DNA from: an uncultured Clostridia bacterium
GTDB taxonomy: Bacteria > Bacillota > Clostridia > Oscillospirales > Ruminococcaceae
Reading direction: 5' to 3'
NCBI GenBank assembly: GCA_945835425.1
Contig: CAMAJC010000139.1
Span: 1-5,622, forward strand
DNA: 5,622 nt
The notes beneath the pieces are model-generated. The model ran no database searches, was not told the origin of the DNA, and saw nothing but the letters and a program-made list of their open reading frames with translations. Below, piece by piece: positions 5,117 to 5,622 of the stretch (its first letter is position 1; each line of letters starts with the position of its first letter). Position numbers and translations under genes: made by a program.

Positions 5117-5187
5117 ATTCAATCGTCCGGCGAATCGCCGGACACCGCAATTATTCATTATTCATTCTTCACTATTCATTATTCACT
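5117..5187 (-). repeat. Heptamer array, GC hairpin and ATTGAAT box (repeat module copy 3)
   Basis: Five 7-base units on the plus strand (ATTCATT, ATTCATT, CTTCACT, ATTCATT, ATTCACT; 5153-5187). Reading on the minus strand, 9 bases then lead to a perfect 8-pair hairpin GTCCGGCG-ATT-CGCCGGAC (5143-5125), extendable by a T-G pair, and then GATTGAAT (box 5123-5117). The order and spacing match the modules at 1-112 and 272-334, while the stem sequence is different. It lies 10 bases downstream of the rhaD terminator. Confidence 0.8.
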
Positions 5188-5197
5188 AAATATACCG

Positions 5198-5228
5198 AAA
5201 AGGCCCTCTAAAATTAAGAGAGCCTTTT
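5198..5228 (-). terminator. Intrinsic terminator of rhaD
   Basis: AAAAGGC (5198-5204) pairs with GCCTTTT (5222-5228). One C-A mismatch then leads to four more pairs (5206-5209 with 5217-5220) around a 7-base AT loop. T-runs flank it in both directions. It starts 28 bases after the rhaD stop codon. Confidence 0.9.
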
Positions 5229-5256
5229 CATTTGAAAGAGAAACAGGAGACTGCGA

Positions 5257-5622
5257 TTATTCAGCCAGATAACCGGCTCTGGGGGTGACGCCGAAAGCTT
5301 TTGCGAGGATCCAGAGCTGTTCGTCGGTGATGGTCTGGAGGATGGGCTTGTTCATGATCTTGATGTAGATCTCAGCGGCCTTTTCGACCGTTTCGATCAG
5401 GCCGAAGGTCTCGTCGATGGTCTTGCCGGTGCCGAAGATGCCGTGCATCCCCCAGACGCAGAGACGGAATTCCTTCATCTTCTCAGCAGTGGCGATGCCG
5501 ATCTCGTCATTGCCGCAGAGCATCCAGGGCAGTACGCCGACGCCATCCGGGAATACGACCAGACATTCGGTGCACATCTGCCAGAGGGTGCGGGTGAATT
5601 CCCGCTCGTCGAGAGAATGGAC
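5257..5622 (-). CDS. rhaD: Rhamnulose-1-phosphate aldolase, C-terminal part
   Basis: Splits L-rhamnulose 1-phosphate into dihydroxyacetone phosphate and L-lactaldehyde in L-rhamnose catabolism; a zinc-dependent class II aldolase of the same superfamily as AraD. The 121 visible residues match the end of E. coli RhaD (274 aa): FTRTLW (9-14), [12 protein letters not shown] (18-29), a DEIG segment, MHGIFGTG with His60 (equivalent to the third zinc ligand, His212 in E. coli), [14 protein letters not shown], and the end [17 protein letters not shown]. The frame is open to the right edge, so the 5' end with the other two zinc ligands and the start lies outside the window; the internal ATG at 5577 is not the start. 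A strong terminator follows, so it is the last gene of its transcript. Confidence 0.94.
   Translation of the reverse strand, partial: VHSLDEREFTRTLWQMCTECLVVFPDGVGVLPWMLCGNDEIGIATAEKMKEFRLCVWGMHGIFGTGKTIDETFGLIETVEKAAEIYIKIMNKPILQTITDEQLWILAKAFGVTPRAGYLAE

Noticed and set aside
5257..5577. A complete short protein of 106 residues starting at the ATG at 5577
   Set aside because: The frame continues to the window edge and the residues before this Met still match RhaD (FTRTLW), so it is the tail of a longer gene.

Overview
The window looks like chromosomal DNA from a Gram-positive gut-type Firmicute, most plausibly a Clostridia / Oscillospiraceae relative. This rests on the moderately high GC, strong AGGAGG-type ribosome sites 8-9 nt before each start, and a gene set of sugar catabolism plus cytosolic hydrolases with repeat-filled intergenic gaps. 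The family placement is an inference; no marker gene is present.

All six recognisable genes lie on the minus strand. In transcription order (right to left) they are: the C-terminal part of rhamnulose-1-phosphate aldolase (rhaD, cut by the right edge); a 459-base gap of repeats; an alpha/beta hydrolase (300 aa); a Cof-type HAD phosphatase (265 aa); L-ribulose-5-phosphate 4-epimerase (araD, 230 aa); an M42 metallo-aminopeptidase (344 aa); and an HD-domain hydrolase (190 aa). Intrinsic terminators follow rhaD, the alpha/beta hydrolase and araD, with a weaker one after the HAD gene. Sigma-A-like promoters with 17-base spacers precede the HAD gene, araD and the M42 gene. So most genes look monocistronic; only the M42 and HD genes (19-base gap) look like an operon. 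rhaD and araD point to use of deoxy- and pentose sugars from plant or host glycans (L-rhamnose, L-arabinose). The alpha/beta hydrolase could be a carbohydrate esterase and the HAD protein a sugar-phosphate phosphatase, but those two links are inferred from context.

The two long non-coding stretches (1-338 and 4798-5256) hold the most unusual material. A modular repeat occurs three times: an array of 7-base units of the type ARTGRAK, then a GC-rich perfect hairpin with a different stem sequence each time, then a short RATTKAAT box. Two copies face each other at 1-112 and 272-334 and bound a core of about 160 bases with no gene; the third is at 5117-5187. Separately, a 69-70-base tandem duplication directly upstream of the alpha/beta hydrolase carries one hairpin per unit. 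Both arms of that hairpin have changed together between the units, and the hairpin nearer the gene ends just before its ribosome-binding site.
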